Counted from the first letter of the stretch, positions 15,287 to 24,764 are shown. The stretch is 51,277 nucleotides of DNA from Candidatus Moduliflexus flocculans (GCA_000739515.1 DF820458.1:133904-185180), one strand, 5' to 3'. Notes: generated by a model from the sequence alone, not told the origin. A program made the numbers and translations.

Positions 15287-16652
15287 ACCTTTTGCCACTC
15301 AACAACGCTTTTAATTCCTGTCGCGCCTCAGTTTCGGCAGCGCGGGCTTCCGCGTCGGTGATATGCAATTCCTCCCGCTTTTGCGCGAGAAAGGCGGCTT
15401 CTTGCGGCGTGATCGTGCCATCCGCCCAGGCCATCAACAGAAAATCTTTATACGACGCCAATTCCCCGGCATGTTCTCCATGTGCATCATGTCCCTGAAA
15501 CCAGGCGAGCAACGTTTCGCCGACCACTCGCAGATTTGGAAAACGGCTGTCAGGCTCAACCGCAAGGCAGCGGCTCAGAATCGGCGCAAGGCCGGGGGGC
15601 AGGATGCCAGCGTCAAACTGCAAGGGCGCGTGCTGGCGGAAAAACGCTTGAAGTTGTTGAAGCGAAAACGGCGGCTTACCCGTTATCATTTCATACAAAA
15701 TAACGCCGAACGAATATACATTGGCGGTAACGCTTACATGTCCCTGTAGCAGCAATTCCGGCGGAACATGCATCAACTTATGCGGGGGATCGGTCTTTTG
15801 CAGCCGGACGAATGAATCGAGAGCGCGAAAGCCGAGCAATTTGACCTGCCCTTGCTTTGTCAAAAGAATATGCTCCGGGATCAAGGCATGATGTATAATC
15901 TGGCGCTGATGCGCGTAGTGGAGTCCGTTGATAAGCTGTACGGCCACAAACATGGCGCTTTTCAGGGCAAATGCGCCTTTCGCCTGCATCGCTCGCCACA
16001 AATCAGTTCCGTCCACAAATTCCATTGTCACCTGCCCCTGTCGCTCGTCAATGTCGTAAATTCGCGCGATATTGGGGTGATCCGATTGCGCGCGGTCTTT
16101 GAGCTGTTGAAGATAGGCTTTATGATCCTCAAGGCGGGGATTGACCTGTTTCATGGCGATAATTCGGCCTAAAACCCGGTCGCGCACCTGATAGATTCTG
16201 GCGACAGCCGTATCGTGAATCGTTGCCAGCATTTCGTAGCGGTCTTCCGCAATGTTGACGACGGTCACATGATCAGCGGGATTTCCCGGCGCAGCGAACG
16301 GTTTAGATTTGCCGGAGTCTAAAGCGGTGATGCGTTCTTTGACATCGCGAAAATTATAATCGAGGCGTAGCAGGCGCTCATACGCTTTTCGCGCAAGCGG
16401 GAACATTCGGGTCTGCTCATAGCACTGTCCTAAGGAATAAAGCGCGTCTTTGCGGTATTTCATCGAATCAATTGCCCGCTTAAGCAGCGGGATCGCATCG
16501 TCGAAACGCCGTTCTTGCAAGGCAAGTTGTCCGGCGTCATAATCCGCCCGGCGTTCTAACTCCACCTCGCTCTCCTCGCGTGACGAGCCAGTCCATTGCG
16601 ATTGAGAAGAAAGCAGCAACTCTTTGAGCGACACAAACCAATCTTTCGCCAT
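15285..16652 (-). CDS. TPR-pseudokinase with TerB-like C-terminus
   Basis: Cytoplasmic protein of 455 residues. TPR-type helices (about 40-110) precede a eukaryotic-type protein kinase fold (about 138-395). The ATP-binding lysine is kept (IIAMK, K168), but the glycine loop is lost (ATIHDTAVARIY). The catalytic HRDxKxxN reads HHALIPEH at 254-261, and the DFG motif reads GFR at 274-276. Hence the catalytic base and metal-binding Asp are missing, and this is a predicted pseudokinase that binds or scaffolds without transferring phosphate. The late lobe is well kept (ANVYSFGVILYEMITGKPPF). The last ~60 residues (LLMAWADGTITPQEAAFLAQKREEL) resemble TerB/EF-hand-like helices. The start has AGGA nine bases upstream. 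M48 peptidase lies upstream in the same direction. Confidence 0.88.
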   Translation of the reverse strand: MAKDWFVSLKELLLSSQSQWTGSSREESEVELERRADYDAGQLALQERRFDDAIPLLKRAIDSMKYRKDALYSLGQCYEQTRMFPLARKAYERLLRLDYNFRDVKERITALDSGKSKPFAAPGNPADHVTVVNIAEDRYEMLATIHDTAVARIYQVRDRVLGRIIAMKQVNPRLEDHKAYLQQLKDRAQSDHPNIARIYDIDERQGQVTMEFVDGTDLWRAMQAKGAFALKSAMFVAVQLINGLHYAHQRQIIHHALIPEHILLTKQGQVKLLGFRALDSFVRLQKTDPPHKLMHVPPELLLQGHVSVTANVYSFGVILYEMITGKPPFSLQQLQAFFRQHAPLQFDAGILPPGLAPILSRCLAVEPDSRFPNLRVVGETLLAWFQGHDAHGEHAGELASYKDFLLMAWADGTITPQEAAFLAQKREELHITDAEARAAETEARQELKALLSGKR

Positions 16653-16755
16653 GATCGAAGAATCCTATGAAATTATGCCATGTTGAAACGATCATAATTG
16701 GTAGTACATTAAGTCATTAATCTTTAGGTCTGCGAAATCAAGATGTCGCACGCCT

Positions 16756-17631
16756 CTATTTTGGGGCAATGGTTCTGAAAATATCCTTGAATGTCGTCGC
16801 TTTCGTTTCGTCGGGCAAGCTCTTGATTCGCGAATCCAACTGGGCTTTTTCGCCTTCGGTATAGCCATTTTCCAGGATTTTTCTGCGCAATTCGTCCACG
16901 CGATCTTTCGGATATGGGTGCGTGGCAAAGAAATAGGTGAAGCGGCCAAGCCGATCTTTTTCCGCCAATTGATTAAAAAAATCGGTCGCGCCGCCGATAT
17001 GGCCGTATCGTTTATTCAACAGGTCTAATGCAAAGAGGTCGGCCTGCGTCTCCTGGCGTTGCGAGAACTTCATTTCGACGGAGAACAGCGATTTGGTCAA
17101 AAATGTCGTGACGCCGCTATCCGCGCCTGTCAATACGGCTGCCATCGCTGACAACACCAATCCGCGACCGAAGCCCCGCAAATGATCGCGATGAGCGAAA
17201 TGCCCCAATTCATGGGCGAGAATGAACGCCAATGCATTCTCGGAATTGAGTTCTTTCAGTAACCCGGACAGCACGAGAATATACCCACCCGGCATTGCCA
17301 TCGCATTTGATTCGGATGACGGGATAATAAGAACGCGATACGTGCTGCCTTTCAGCGGCGTTGTCGGCACAAAACTGTTGATGATTTCTTGTAGATAGGC
17401 TTCGGCTTCTGTCGGTGCATGTTGCGGCAGCGACGCGGCGACCAATACGCCGAGGTGCTGTTCTAACCCAACCGGCAGCCGTTTTACGACCAGATCAACC
17501 GCAAATCCGAGTATCACATAAATCGCGATCATAATGCCGAGCAGACCGCCTAACAGCAGAAATAACTCGCCCAACGGCGAGGAATGAGAGACATTGACGT
17601 TCTCTTCGATAATTTTCGGCGTGTATTTCAT
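16756..17631 (-). CDS. M48-family membrane-anchored metallopeptidase
   Basis: 291-residue zinc peptidase. One N-terminal transmembrane helix (about 20-46) is followed by the catalytic domain with HELGH (LAHELGHFAHRDHL, about 140-153) and the third zinc ligand in RQETQADLFAL. The C-terminal THPYPKDRVDELRR is typical of Ste24/BepA/HtpX relatives. It likely degrades or trims proteins in the periplasm or at the inner membrane; no lipoprotein box is seen. The start ATG lacks a clear Shine-Dalgarno. It is followed, after 103 bases, by the pseudokinase in the same direction. Confidence 0.9.
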   Translation of the reverse strand: MKYTPKIIEENVNVSHSSPLGELFLLLGGLLGIMIAIYVILGFAVDLVVKRLPVGLEQHLGVLVAASLPQHAPTEAEAYLQEIINSFVPTTPLKGSTYRVLIIPSSESNAMAMPGGYILVLSGLLKELNSENALAFILAHELGHFAHRDHLRGFGRGLVLSAMAAVLTGADSGVTTFLTKSLFSVEMKFSQRQETQADLFALDLLNKRYGHIGGATDFFNQLAEKDRLGRFTYFFATHPYPKDRVDELRRKILENGYTEGEKAQLDSRIKSLPDETKATTFKDIFRTIAPK

Positions 17632-17667
17632 AAAAAATCACATACGAATAAAAAATAAATTTCGGCA

Positions 17668-17702
17668 CAGACCTCACAGGTTTTGAAAACCTGTGAGGTC
17701 TG
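17668..17702. repeat. Palindrome G, copy 1
   Basis: Perfect inverted repeat with arm CAGACCTCACAGGTTTT. The same palindrome, slightly diverged, occurs at 39380-39412. It lies just upstream of the M48 gene start and may overlap its promoter. Confidence 0.8.
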
Positions 17703-17721
17703 TTGTGCGAATATTTTACTG

Positions 17722-17877
17722 ACTCATGTTACGCAGCCGATTCGAGACGAATGACCGCACACTCCCCTCCGGGGAGGGGTTGGGGGTGGGTTCTTGACAC
17801 GAGCAATCACTCACGGACGAACCCACCCCTTGCCCTTCCCAGGAGGGGAATTGTCGGCGGCGCTGCGTAACATCAGT
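17722..17877. mobile_element. MITE-like repeat A, complete copy with 5-bp target duplication
   Basis: 156-bp element with terminal inverted repeats ACTCATGTTACGCAGC and ACTGATGTTACGCAGC (15 of 16). It is flanked on both sides by TACTG (17717-17721 and 17878-17882). The interior has CCCCTCCGGGGAGGGG and CCACCCC/GGGTGGG segments that can pair. No coding capacity. Two more copies are cut by the window ends. Confidence 0.85.
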
Positions 17878-17988
17878 TACTGAAACGAAATAATATGATT
17901 TCTTGTGATTCTACACGATGTAAAAGGATATTTGTCAAGGCTTTTCAGGATAAATGCGAAGAAGATGGGGGAATGATGTTGAAACAGA

Positions 17989-18030
17989 GCAACGCTGCCA
18001 GATACGATCTCATGTGTCTGGCAGCGTTGC
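17989..18030 (-). terminator. Hairpin after the beta-barrel gene
   Basis: Arms GCAACGCTGCCAGA (17989-18002) and TCTGGCAGCGTTGC (18017-18030) give a perfect 14-bp stem. The minus strand then reads TCTGTTTC, a weak T run. It sits 30 bases past the stop at 18061. Confidence 0.65.
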
Positions 18031-18060
18031 CCATATTACGGCGGGATTGCTACGAAAGAC

Positions 18061-18654
18061 TTACGGAATCAGTGTTTTGCCATACGTGCCGAAATTCAGG
18101 CTGATTTTGCCAACGAATCCACTCAGGTCTTCATTCTCTAATCGTTCTAAATCCACGTCAGCGACATACCGATAGCCGACGCCAACACCGATTTTGAAGT
18201 ACTCCGTAATCCTGAAATAGACGTTCAGCATTGGCTCATCAACCCAATAGGTATCATCATTGTCATCGGCGGCGATATAATCATATCGCACAGCCCCTAA
18301 GCCGATCAGGTTTGACACCGAAAAATGGACAGCATTATACGGCGAGATAATATATTCCAACGTAAGGCCGCCGAATCCCATCGCTAAATCCGGCTTTTGC
18401 CCGGAACTGGTTGACGGGCCGGGAACGTCATTCGCGAGCCAGTAGCCTTCTGCGCCGATCACATATTGATGATTAATAATCCAGCCAAAGCGTCCGCCCG
18501 CTAAAAACGCGAATTCGCCATTGATTTGCGAAAATTCGAAGGCCGGAGCGCCAAAAATATCATTTCGCGTGCCGTAATCCCCAACTGGCGGCGCATCCTG
18601 CGCATACGCCGAGCAGGTCAACAGCAGCAAGAAAAGCATCGCATATTTTTTCAT
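18061..18654 (-). CDS. Small outer-membrane beta-barrel candidate
   Basis: 197-residue exported protein. The signal peptide is MKKYAMLFLLLLTCSAYAQ with cleavage after AYA or AQ. The mature part is made of alternating short strands with aromatic ends (GEFAFLAGGRFGWIINHQYVIGAEGYWLA, NVYFRITEYFKIGVGVGYRYV) and ends ISLNFGTYGKTLIP, consistent with an 8-stranded outer-membrane barrel. I do not recognise a named family. ATG 18654 is chosen for its AAGGAA and the signal peptide. It stands alone between repeats and the metallophosphoesterase gene, which is in the same direction but separated by 154 bases. Confidence 0.75.
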   Translation of the reverse strand: MKKYAMLFLLLLTCSAYAQDAPPVGDYGTRNDIFGAPAFEFSQINGEFAFLAGGRFGWIINHQYVIGAEGYWLANDVPGPSTSSGQKPDLAMGFGGLTLEYIISPYNAVHFSVSNLIGLGAVRYDYIAADDNDDTYWVDEPMLNVYFRITEYFKIGVGVGYRYVADVDLERLENEDLSGFVGKISLNFGTYGKTLIP

Positions 18655-18808
18655 AAATCGTTCCTTTTGATTGTACCGCAACGCCTGAAACGCTGCGAAA
18701 GCGTTTCATCATTGCCGGTGATGATCCAATAATTTCCTGATGTTACGAAGCATTTAGTCTGATGCAAGAAAATGCGGTTGGTTGAATCAAAAGGAAAAAT
18801 TTGAGAGA

Positions 18809-19738
18809 CTATTGCCGCCGGAGGGTAATGAGCGCCAATTCAGAGCGAGTATTGTAGCGCACATTGACGCCAGATGTGCCAGCGCCGGAAGAGGTATAGC
18901 CGGAAATATGGCGATACTGCCAACGGCCATAAATGAATTCGCCTTTGAAATGCGAATGCGTGATGATCGGCCCGAAGATCGGCAACTGAATTTGTCCGGC
19001 GTGCGTATGACCGCACAGGCAGAAACTCACCGGTTCGTCGGAAAATTTGGCGAGAATATTGGTGGAATGCGCTAAAAGAATGCGGAATGCTTGTTCCGGG
19101 ATGGCGCGATTCGCTTTGTGATAATCGTCGCACTTGTAAAAATGCGGATCATCCACGCCGAGAATCCAGATGCGCTCGCCGTTGCGTTCAATATCTACTG
19201 ATTCATTGATCAGCATAACGATTCCCAACCGTTCCATCGGCTTAATCATTTCCCAGGAATCGTGATTCCCCAATATGCCGAGAATCCCTTCTTTTGCGTG
19301 AATATGCGGCACGATTTCGCGGAAGCGATCCATAACTTTGCGCAAATTGCCGTGCATCCGAAAACGGTAATCGCCGCCTAATAGACACACATCCGCGTCC
19401 ACCGTATCCAATAACGCGCAGAGCGGCTCAATCAGAGCGTCGTTGCCGTCAATATGCAAATCCGACATGAACAGCAGACGAAAGCCATCGAAGCCTGCGG
19501 GAAGTTGGGGATCAACGACGGTTAATGGCGTGATTTGCACATCAATCGCATTGCGCGCGCCCCGTTGATATAAACCCGATAATTTCAACACGGGCGTTAC
19601 CCAGGGGATGAAGATGGAAAGTGCCTGTTCGATTGTTTCGAAGTGCATCGAACGCTGCCAGAAAATCGGATAGGTCGGGTTATAAATCAATTCTTTGTCG
19701 CGCCGTTCGGGCTTGACATGAGCAAGAATGCGTTGCAT
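18809..19738 (-). CDS. Calcineurin-like metallophosphoesterase
   Basis: 309-residue enzyme with every dimetal motif of the family: MSDLHID (about 91-97), GGDYR (about 120), GNHDS (about 157), an AHS histidine (about 223) and GHTHAGQ (about 243). The GHTHAGQxxLP form is typical of YkuE-like phosphodiesterases, some of which act on UDP-diacylglucosamine or on phospholipids; the substrate here is unknown. YkuE members usually have a signal or membrane anchor, but none is obvious in this N-terminus. The start ATG has AAGGA upstream. The gene lies directly downstream of the hybrid kinase in the same direction (17-base gap), so it probably belongs to that operon. Confidence 0.9.
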   Translation of the reverse strand: MQRILAHVKPERRDKELIYNPTYPIFWQRSMHFETIEQALSIFIPWVTPVLKLSGLYQRGARNAIDVQITPLTVVDPQLPAGFDGFRLLFMSDLHIDGNDALIEPLCALLDTVDADVCLLGGDYRFRMHGNLRKVMDRFREIVPHIHAKEGILGILGNHDSWEMIKPMERLGIVMLINESVDIERNGERIWILGVDDPHFYKCDDYHKANRAIPEQAFRILLAHSTNILAKFSDEPVSFCLCGHTHAGQIQLPIFGPIITHSHFKGEFIYGRWQYRHISGYTSSGAGTSGVNVRYNTRSELALITLRRQ

Positions 19739-19755
19739 ATTTTTTCCTTTGGCAC

Positions 19756-22281
19756 CTATTGGATCGATTTTAAAATATTGCCATATTCAAAATTTTTCGC
19801 GAACATTGCCAATCGCCCCGCTAACCCCATATTAATTGCTTCGATTTCTTTAATCGTATGTTCAATCGTGAGAATATCGTAAATTTTTACTGCGTCATGC
19901 AATTGTTGGCGAAGGTGATCAGGCAACGGCGTCAGGGATTCCGATGAGAGCGATTCATCCAATATCTGATGAATATTGCTCAGTTTAAATTGCTGCGCTA
20001 ACGTTGACAGCCGTTTACAGTAGGGCTGCCAGCGCGGGTTGGTGTTGTGTAATCTGCGGAGCGCGTTGCGAAATGCCTGTATATCGCCAAGCGTGACATG
20101 CCTTTTCAGCGCCGCAAGCTCTTCTGGCGGCGGTAGCGCCATTTCCGCCGCCTGCTGCGGCGTGAGCGGCGACTCAGCGTCGGCGTAGCGCCATGTCAGA
20201 TGCAGATGGGATTCGAGTTGCTGGAATAACAGCGTAAAATCAACGGGTTTTGGCAGAAACGCCTGCGCTCCTGCCTCAAAACTCCGCTGTTGATCTTCCT
20301 GATAAACGCTGGCGGAAGACACGAAAATCACCATCTTCGCGCATTCCGACCGCTGGCGCAGCCGTCGAATCAGGGTTAGTCCGTCTATCTCCGGCAGGCG
20401 CAGGTCAATAATCGCGGCATGCGGCTGCCAGGTCATCGTGATCATCTGTTCCGCCTCGCGGCTATCGCCGGCCTCATACACATCGAACCCTAACGGTTTC
20501 AGCGCTGCAACAAGCATCAGCCGATTATCCTGCACGTCGTCCACGATCAGAATGCTCGGCGCAACTCCTTCAACGCCGATAATGCAACGCGGTTCGCAAG
20601 AGGGCTTTGGCGTGGACGACGCCATAACTTGTGCAGGCAGATCGAACCAGAAACGGCTGCCAACGCCCGGCTCGCTTTCGACCCGTATCTCGCTGCCCAT
20701 CACCCGGATCAAGTTACTGCTGATGGCTAATCCTAAGCCCGATCCTTGCGCATTCGAAGCGGCGTCGCCGACCTGTTCAAATGGCTTGAACAGACGTTTG
20801 ATATCATCTGGCGCAATGCCGACGCCCGTGTCAATGATTTCAAAACGGAAAGAACGCATTTCGCTCGATGTTCCGCTAGAGATCGGCGTATCGTGAACGC
20901 GCAGCGTGACGCTCCCCTGTTTGGTGAATTTGATGGCATTGCCAAGCAGATTCAGCAGCACTTGCCGCAAGCGCCGTTCGTCGGCGCGAATGACAGCAGG
21001 CAGCGTCGGAGCAGCATCCAGGCGAAAGGCGATCTGCTTCGAATCGGCTTTGGGACGGCTGATTTCTTGAAGGTCTTGCAACATGTCCAGCAGGAACGTA
21101 TCCTCTATCTGCATTTCGATTTTCCCGGCTTCAACTTTGGCGAGATCAAGGATATCGTTAATCAATTCCAGCAGGTGATGCCCGCTGCGCTGGATGATTT
21201 CAACGTGTTCACGCTGTCGCGCATCTAAAGACGGGGTCTGTTGAAGAAGCTGCGCGTACCCTAAAATGCCGTTGAGCGGCGTGCGGAGTTCGTGGCTCAT
21301 GTTCGCGAGAAATGCGCTTTTGGCCTGATTTGCAGCATGGGCGGCTTCTTCCGCGCGTTTCCGTTCGCTGACCTGATGTTCTAAGTGTTCGTTAAGAGTG
21401 GTGAGCGCGGTGGTGCGCTGTTTGACAAGGTCTTCTAAATGTTCCTGATGCTTCCGCAGTTCTTCTTCTACGCGCTGCCGTTCGGTAATTTCGCCCTGCA
21501 ATGCGATGTTTTTCTCCTGGAGCTCATGCAAGAGATGTTTCCGCTCCTCAGAAACCTGCCGAATTTCTGAGAGTTGAGTTTCAATGGTCTCGAAACTCGC
21601 CTTTAATTCGAGCGCCATGCTATTGAATGTTCCAGAGAGCATCCCAATTTCATCGCGGGCGCGAACAGGCGCGATGACGTTGAAATCGCGTTCCCGAAAG
21701 CGCTCGACGCTCGACTTCAAGGAAATCAGCGGATTGAGAATCAAATATTTCAGGCTGAAAAAGAGCACGGCAACGATGATGACCGACAAGGCGACGGTCT
21801 GGCGGACGATACGGATCACCAATTGCCGCAGAAATTGATTCAGAAAGGTGTCGGTGACATACACGTCAACGTATCCAAGCATCTCCTTTTCATCCGTCGC
21901 AATGTCCTGTTGAGATGTCAGAAAACAATGCTGCAAGAGGGATTGTTGATCAGGAATATTCTGATAATCAACAATTTCCCACTTCGCACTTCTGATTTTT
22001 CCCATGCGGAACTGATGATCATAGTCTTTCACGATAATCGCGAGTACATGCGGATTTGCCATTTCTAACATGACGGTTTTCTCGATTTCTCTCTCATTCA
22101 CCGTCCAAAATGGGTAAATCAAACTATTTGAGAGGCGTTCGCTGAGTTGGTGAATTTGCTCGCGGATTAAGCTGACAGTTTTCTCTTTTTCAGCAAAGAA
22201 TGTCCATGTTCCTAACACGGCCATCACGCAGATAATGCTGACCACTAACAGAAGAATGACTTTTGCTGAAATCGAATTCAT
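19756..22281 (-). CDS. Hybrid sensor histidine kinase with receiver domain
   Basis: 841-residue membrane sensor. TM1 is at about 8-30, a periplasmic segment of ~125 residues follows, TM2 at about 158-182, HAMP at about 180-235, a coiled coil to about 315, the dimerisation domain with phospho-acceptor His330 ([13 protein letters not shown]), and an ATP-binding domain with N box NLLGNAIKF and G boxes [10 protein letters not shown] and GSGLGLAI. The receiver domain (about 576-690) has DD at 581-582 and phospho-acceptor Asp626 ([11 protein letters not shown]). The last ~140 residues look helical; an HPt His is not clear. It is the third gene after two periplasmic binding proteins, which probably present ligand to it. 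No cognate DNA-binding regulator is adjacent. Confidence 0.93.
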   Translation of the reverse strand: MNSISAKVILLLVVSIICVMAVLGTWTFFAEKEKTVSLIREQIHQLSERLSNSLIYPFWTVNEREIEKTVMLEMANPHVLAIIVKDYDHQFRMGKIRSAKWEIVDYQNIPDQQSLLQHCFLTSQQDIATDEKEMLGYVDVYVTDTFLNQFLRQLVIRIVRQTVALSVIIVAVLFFSLKYLILNPLISLKSSVERFRERDFNVIAPVRARDEIGMLSGTFNSMALELKASFETIETQLSEIRQVSEERKHLLHELQEKNIALQGEITERQRVEEELRKHQEHLEDLVKQRTTALTTLNEHLEHQVSERKRAEEAAHAANQAKSAFLANMSHELRTPLNGILGYAQLLQQTPSLDARQREHVEIIQRSGHHLLELINDILDLAKVEAGKIEMQIEDTFLLDMLQDLQEISRPKADSKQIAFRLDAAPTLPAVIRADERRLRQVLLNLLGNAIKFTKQGSVTLRVHDTPISSGTSSEMRSFRFEIIDTGVGIAPDDIKRLFKPFEQVGDAASNAQGSGLGLAISSNLIRVMGSEIRVESEPGVGSRFWFDLPAQVMASSTPKPSCEPRCIIGVEGVAPSILIVDDVQDNRLMLVAALKPLGFDVYEAGDSREAEQMITMTWQPHAAIIDLRLPEIDGLTLIRRLRQRSECAKMVIFVSSASVYQEDQQRSFEAGAQAFLPKPVDFTLLFQQLESHLHLTWRYADAESPLTPQQAAEMALPPPEELAALKRHVTLGDIQAFRNALRRLHNTNPRWQPYCKRLSTLAQQFKLSNIHQILDESLSSESLTPLPDHLRQQLHDAVKIYDILTIEHTIKEIEAINMGLAGRLAMFAKNFEYGNILKSIQ

Positions 22282-22287
22282 GACAGT

Positions 22288-23112
22288 TCACTCCACAGGC
22301 TTGTCGAACACGCTTAATGCTTCGATGCCATATTTTTTGAGGAACTGCGCATACGTTCCGTTCTCCACAATACGATGAAACGCAGCGTTGAATTGTGCTA
22401 ACAGCGTTTCTGCGTTCGGATAGGTTTTCGACACGATCAGGCCAAGCTTTAAAAGCGGCTCGGCAGGTTTGTCGAGAACTCCGAACAACGCTTGTTCATT
22501 CGGGAAGAGCCGTTCGATAAATTCTAATGCCACGATGGTATTGACAGCGACCAGATCGACTCGTCCGGCCACAAGCATCCGTAAGGCTGTTTCTTCGGTA
22601 TCGGCGTAGAGATAGGGAATGTTTGCGGCCTTAAAATCTTCTAAATATCCATATCCTGCGATGCCTGCCACTTTATAGGCGCGGAGGTCTTCAAGCCGCT
22701 CATAGACAAAATCGGATTTCTGTTTCTTATAAAAAAACAACTTGACCGGATAATCATACAGCAGCCCGTCCGAAAACAGGTAGAGTTTCGCCCGTTCCGG
22801 TTTATTCGCATACGGAAACGCGGCGAACACGTCCCCTTTTTGCACGAGCAGTTCACACCGTTTCCAGGGGTAAAATTTATATTCCGGGACAACGCGCATT
22901 TCGTTGAAAATGGCGCTGACTAAGACGGTATAAAAGCCGAGGTCGTCGAGTGTTTCCGACGTGACTGGTGGCCATTCGCCGGTCACGACAGGAATTTTTA
23001 CGGAAAGATTCGCCTCTTCCGCCCAACAGACGCTACAGATAACAGAAAGCAAAAATACCCACGCAACGATCCCTCTCCGAATCCCCTGTTGAAAAGATTG
23101 CCGGTTTTTCAT
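22288..23112 (-). CDS. Periplasmic solute-binding protein, SBP_bac_3 type (paralogue 1)
   Basis: 274-residue exported protein. The signal peptide is at about 1-33 (ending VCWAEE). The mature part has the family-3 binding fold: VVTGEWPPVTSETLDDLGFY, EYKFYPWKRCELLVQKGDVFAAFPY, YKVAGIAGYGYLEDF, AETLLAQFNAAFHRIVENGTY. No permease or ATPase gene is adjacent, so it is likely a sensor for the hybrid kinase that starts 6 bases after its stop. The ATG at 23112 has GGAGGAG upstream. It is a tandem paralogue of the next gene upstream. Confidence 0.9.
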   Translation of the reverse strand: MKNRQSFQQGIRRGIVAWVFLLSVICSVCWAEEANLSVKIPVVTGEWPPVTSETLDDLGFYTVLVSAIFNEMRVVPEYKFYPWKRCELLVQKGDVFAAFPYANKPERAKLYLFSDGLLYDYPVKLFFYKKQKSDFVYERLEDLRAYKVAGIAGYGYLEDFKAANIPYLYADTEETALRMLVAGRVDLVAVNTIVALEFIERLFPNEQALFGVLDKPAEPLLKLGLIVSKTYPNAETLLAQFNAAFHRIVENGTYAQFLKKYGIEALSVFDKPVE

Positions 23113-23167
23113 CGTCTGACTCCTCCCCTGGAAGCGCCGGTCGAAACTCTCGTTTCGACCGACATAA

Positions 23168-23986
23168 TTACTTTGGCGATGTGGCAATGCTTAACTCTTC
23201 GACCCCATATTGTTGGAGAATTTGAGCATAAACGCCATTTTTCACAATTTTTCGAAAAGCCGCATTAAATTGCGGCAATAAGATTTCTGCGTTTGGATAG
23301 GTTTTCGACACGAGCAAGTGAAGCGGAATTGTTTTATATTCTGGCATGTCCAACATGCCAAAATATTTGATATCCTCTGGATAGAGCCTATTCAGCAGCT
23401 CTTTTGTGACCAGGATATCCAACGGAATAATATCAAGACTCCCTGCGACAAGCTTGCGAAACGCCAATTCCTCGGTATCAACATAGTGGTATGGAATATC
23501 ATGCTGCTGAAAATATTCTAAAAACCAGTAGCCCGCGATTCCAGCCACTTTATAACGGCGGAGGTCTTCAAGGGTCTCGATGTGCATTTCTGGATGTCTG
23601 CGCGTATCATACCACAGTTTATCAATAGACGAATTCGCCAGCGCTTCCGAATAGAGATACGCCGCCGCTCGCTCTTCGGTATAACTATAGGGAAAGGCGG
23701 CGAAGGCGTCCCCTTTTTGCACGAGTAACTCGCAGCGTTTCCAGGGGTAAAACTTATATGCTGGCTCGCGATGCATCTCGCGCAAGACAGCAGTGACAAT
23801 GGCGGTATAAAATCCGAATCCTTCGAGTTTTTCAGACGCATACGGCGCCCATTCGCCAGTCACAAGCAAAATTGGGGAATTTTCTTCCGCCGCGAGTTCT
23901 CCCGCAATGAGCGCACAACAGAGCAAGGCCGCGCTGCTCCACGCGAGCAGGCGAAGACAGACATAAAAAAAGCGCCTGGTTCTCAT
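23168..23986 (-). CDS. Periplasmic solute-binding protein, SBP_bac_3 type (paralogue 2)
   Basis: 272-residue exported protein, clearly homologous to its neighbour (shared YKFYPWKRCELLVQKGD, FAAFPY, YKVAGIAGY, LLVSKTYPNAE). The signal peptide is MRTRRFFYVCLRLLAWSSAA and onward, ending GELAAEE. It is the first gene of the operon with paralogue 1 and the hybrid kinase. The start at 23986 is chosen for GGGGA upstream; a longer frame extends to 24217 but lacks a signal-like start. The binding residues differ between the two copies, suggesting different ligands. Confidence 0.9.
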   Translation of the reverse strand: MRTRRFFYVCLRLLAWSSAALLCCALIAGELAAEENSPILLVTGEWAPYASEKLEGFGFYTAIVTAVLREMHREPAYKFYPWKRCELLVQKGDAFAAFPYSYTEERAAAYLYSEALANSSIDKLWYDTRRHPEMHIETLEDLRRYKVAGIAGYWFLEYFQQHDIPYHYVDTEELAFRKLVAGSLDIIPLDILVTKELLNRLYPEDIKYFGMLDMPEYKTIPLHLLVSKTYPNAEILLPQFNAAFRKIVKNGVYAQILQQYGVEELSIATSPK

Positions 23987-24360
23987 CGAATAATTTCCCC
24001 TTTTCATCGCGCCGGGCATTATGCGGAAAAATTGAATCTCCCAGAGCCGCTGACAGGAAATCGCTGTCAGTGGCGTATCAGGATAGATGTATGGACGAAT
24101 AGAGAAAGCGTAAATTTCTGCGAAGGAGTTGTCAACGAAAAACGCGCCGGATGTGATATTTATGACTTCGCTGATAATGATAATCGCAAAAACGCCAAAA
24201 TTTCTTCGCATCCGCATTCAACCCTCTTTCAGGCAACGAGTCTGATGGATGACAGAAGCAATTCCTGTAACTTCAATAGAAGTCAATTCATCGCGTTCTC
24301 ACGCCATGACATCTGGCCTCGAAATGACGGGAGAATTAGGATAAGGAAGGGAGACCCAAT
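23987..24360. other. Divergent promoter region of the sensor operon and HU/IHF gene
   Basis: 374 bases without a supported gene. A hairpin with arms GCCGCTGACAG (24046-24056) and CTGTCAGTGGC (24064-24074) lies in the leader of the binding-protein operon. Promoters for both directions should be here; I could not fix convincing -35/-10 pairs. AAGGAAGGGAG before 24361 is the HU/IHF ribosome site. Confidence 0.5.
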
Positions 24361-24654
24361 ATGACAAAAGCAGAAATCGTAGAACAAGCATCAGCCGCGA
24401 TTGATATTCCAAAACGAAAAGGCGAAGTCATTGTCAACACGGTTTTGCGCTGCATTATTGATGCGCTGGCCGACGGCGAACGCGTGGATTTGCGCGGCTT
24501 TGGCAGCTTCAGAGTCAGCGCCCGCAATGATCGCGAAGGGCGCAATCCCCGCACAGGCGAAATGATTGATATTCCAGCAAAGCGCGTCCCGTTATTCCGC
24601 GCTGGAAAAGAATTCCGCCGTCGCGTGAATGATGAAGAAATGGCAAAAAATTAA
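24361..24654 (+). CDS. HU/IHF-family DNA-binding protein
   Basis: 97-residue architectural DNA-bending protein. It has the family helix start MTKAEIVEQASAAI, the core VDLRGFGSFRVSARNDREGRNPRTGE with the DNA-intercalating RNPRTG arm, and AKRVPLFRAGKEFRRRVN at the end. The GRNPRTGE and VPLFRAGKE forms are close to IHF-type subunits, but one protein alone could be a homodimeric HU. A strong Shine-Dalgarno (AAGGAAGGGAG) precedes it. It compacts the nucleoid and would also assist sigma-54 promoters such as the one upstream of the PEP-CTERM gene. Confidence 0.95.
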   Translation: MTKAEIVEQASAAIDIPKRKGEVIVNTVLRCIIDALADGERVDLRGFGSFRVSARNDREGRNPRTGEMIDIPAKRVPLFRAGKEFRRRVNDEEMAKN

Positions 24655-24735
24655 CAATTCCCCTGTCATTTCGCCCTCAAAAATGCTGCGAGAGACGCCC
24701 CCCACGTCTCTTGTGGCGTTTTGCCCAATTTTTGC

Positions 24736-24764
24736 TTGACTTCTCGCCCGCCTGCCCGTAATAT
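24736..24764 (+). promoter_or_regulatory. Sigma-70 type promoter of the first ABC ATPase gene
   Basis: TTGACT (24736-24741), a 17-bp C-rich spacer and TAATAT (24759-24764). Transcription would begin near 24771, about 50 bases before the GTG start chosen for the gene. Confidence 0.6.

Larger units (their letters stand above)
17632..18060. other. Repeat-filled intergenic region
   Basis: The 429 bases between the M48 gene and the beta-barrel candidate hold a palindrome (17668-17702), a complete repeat A element with target duplication (17722-17877), and a hairpin (17989-18030). I see no coding signal. Confidence 0.7.

Noticed and set aside
17895..18104. Small plus-strand frames at 17895-18175
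   Set aside because: They overlap a terminator hairpin and the end of the minus-strand barrel gene, and have no codon bias or recognisable domain.
23771..24364. Plus-strand frame of 197 residues opposite the second binding protein
   Set aside because: It lies mostly antisense to a clear signal-peptide-bearing gene, and its translation has no domain pattern.
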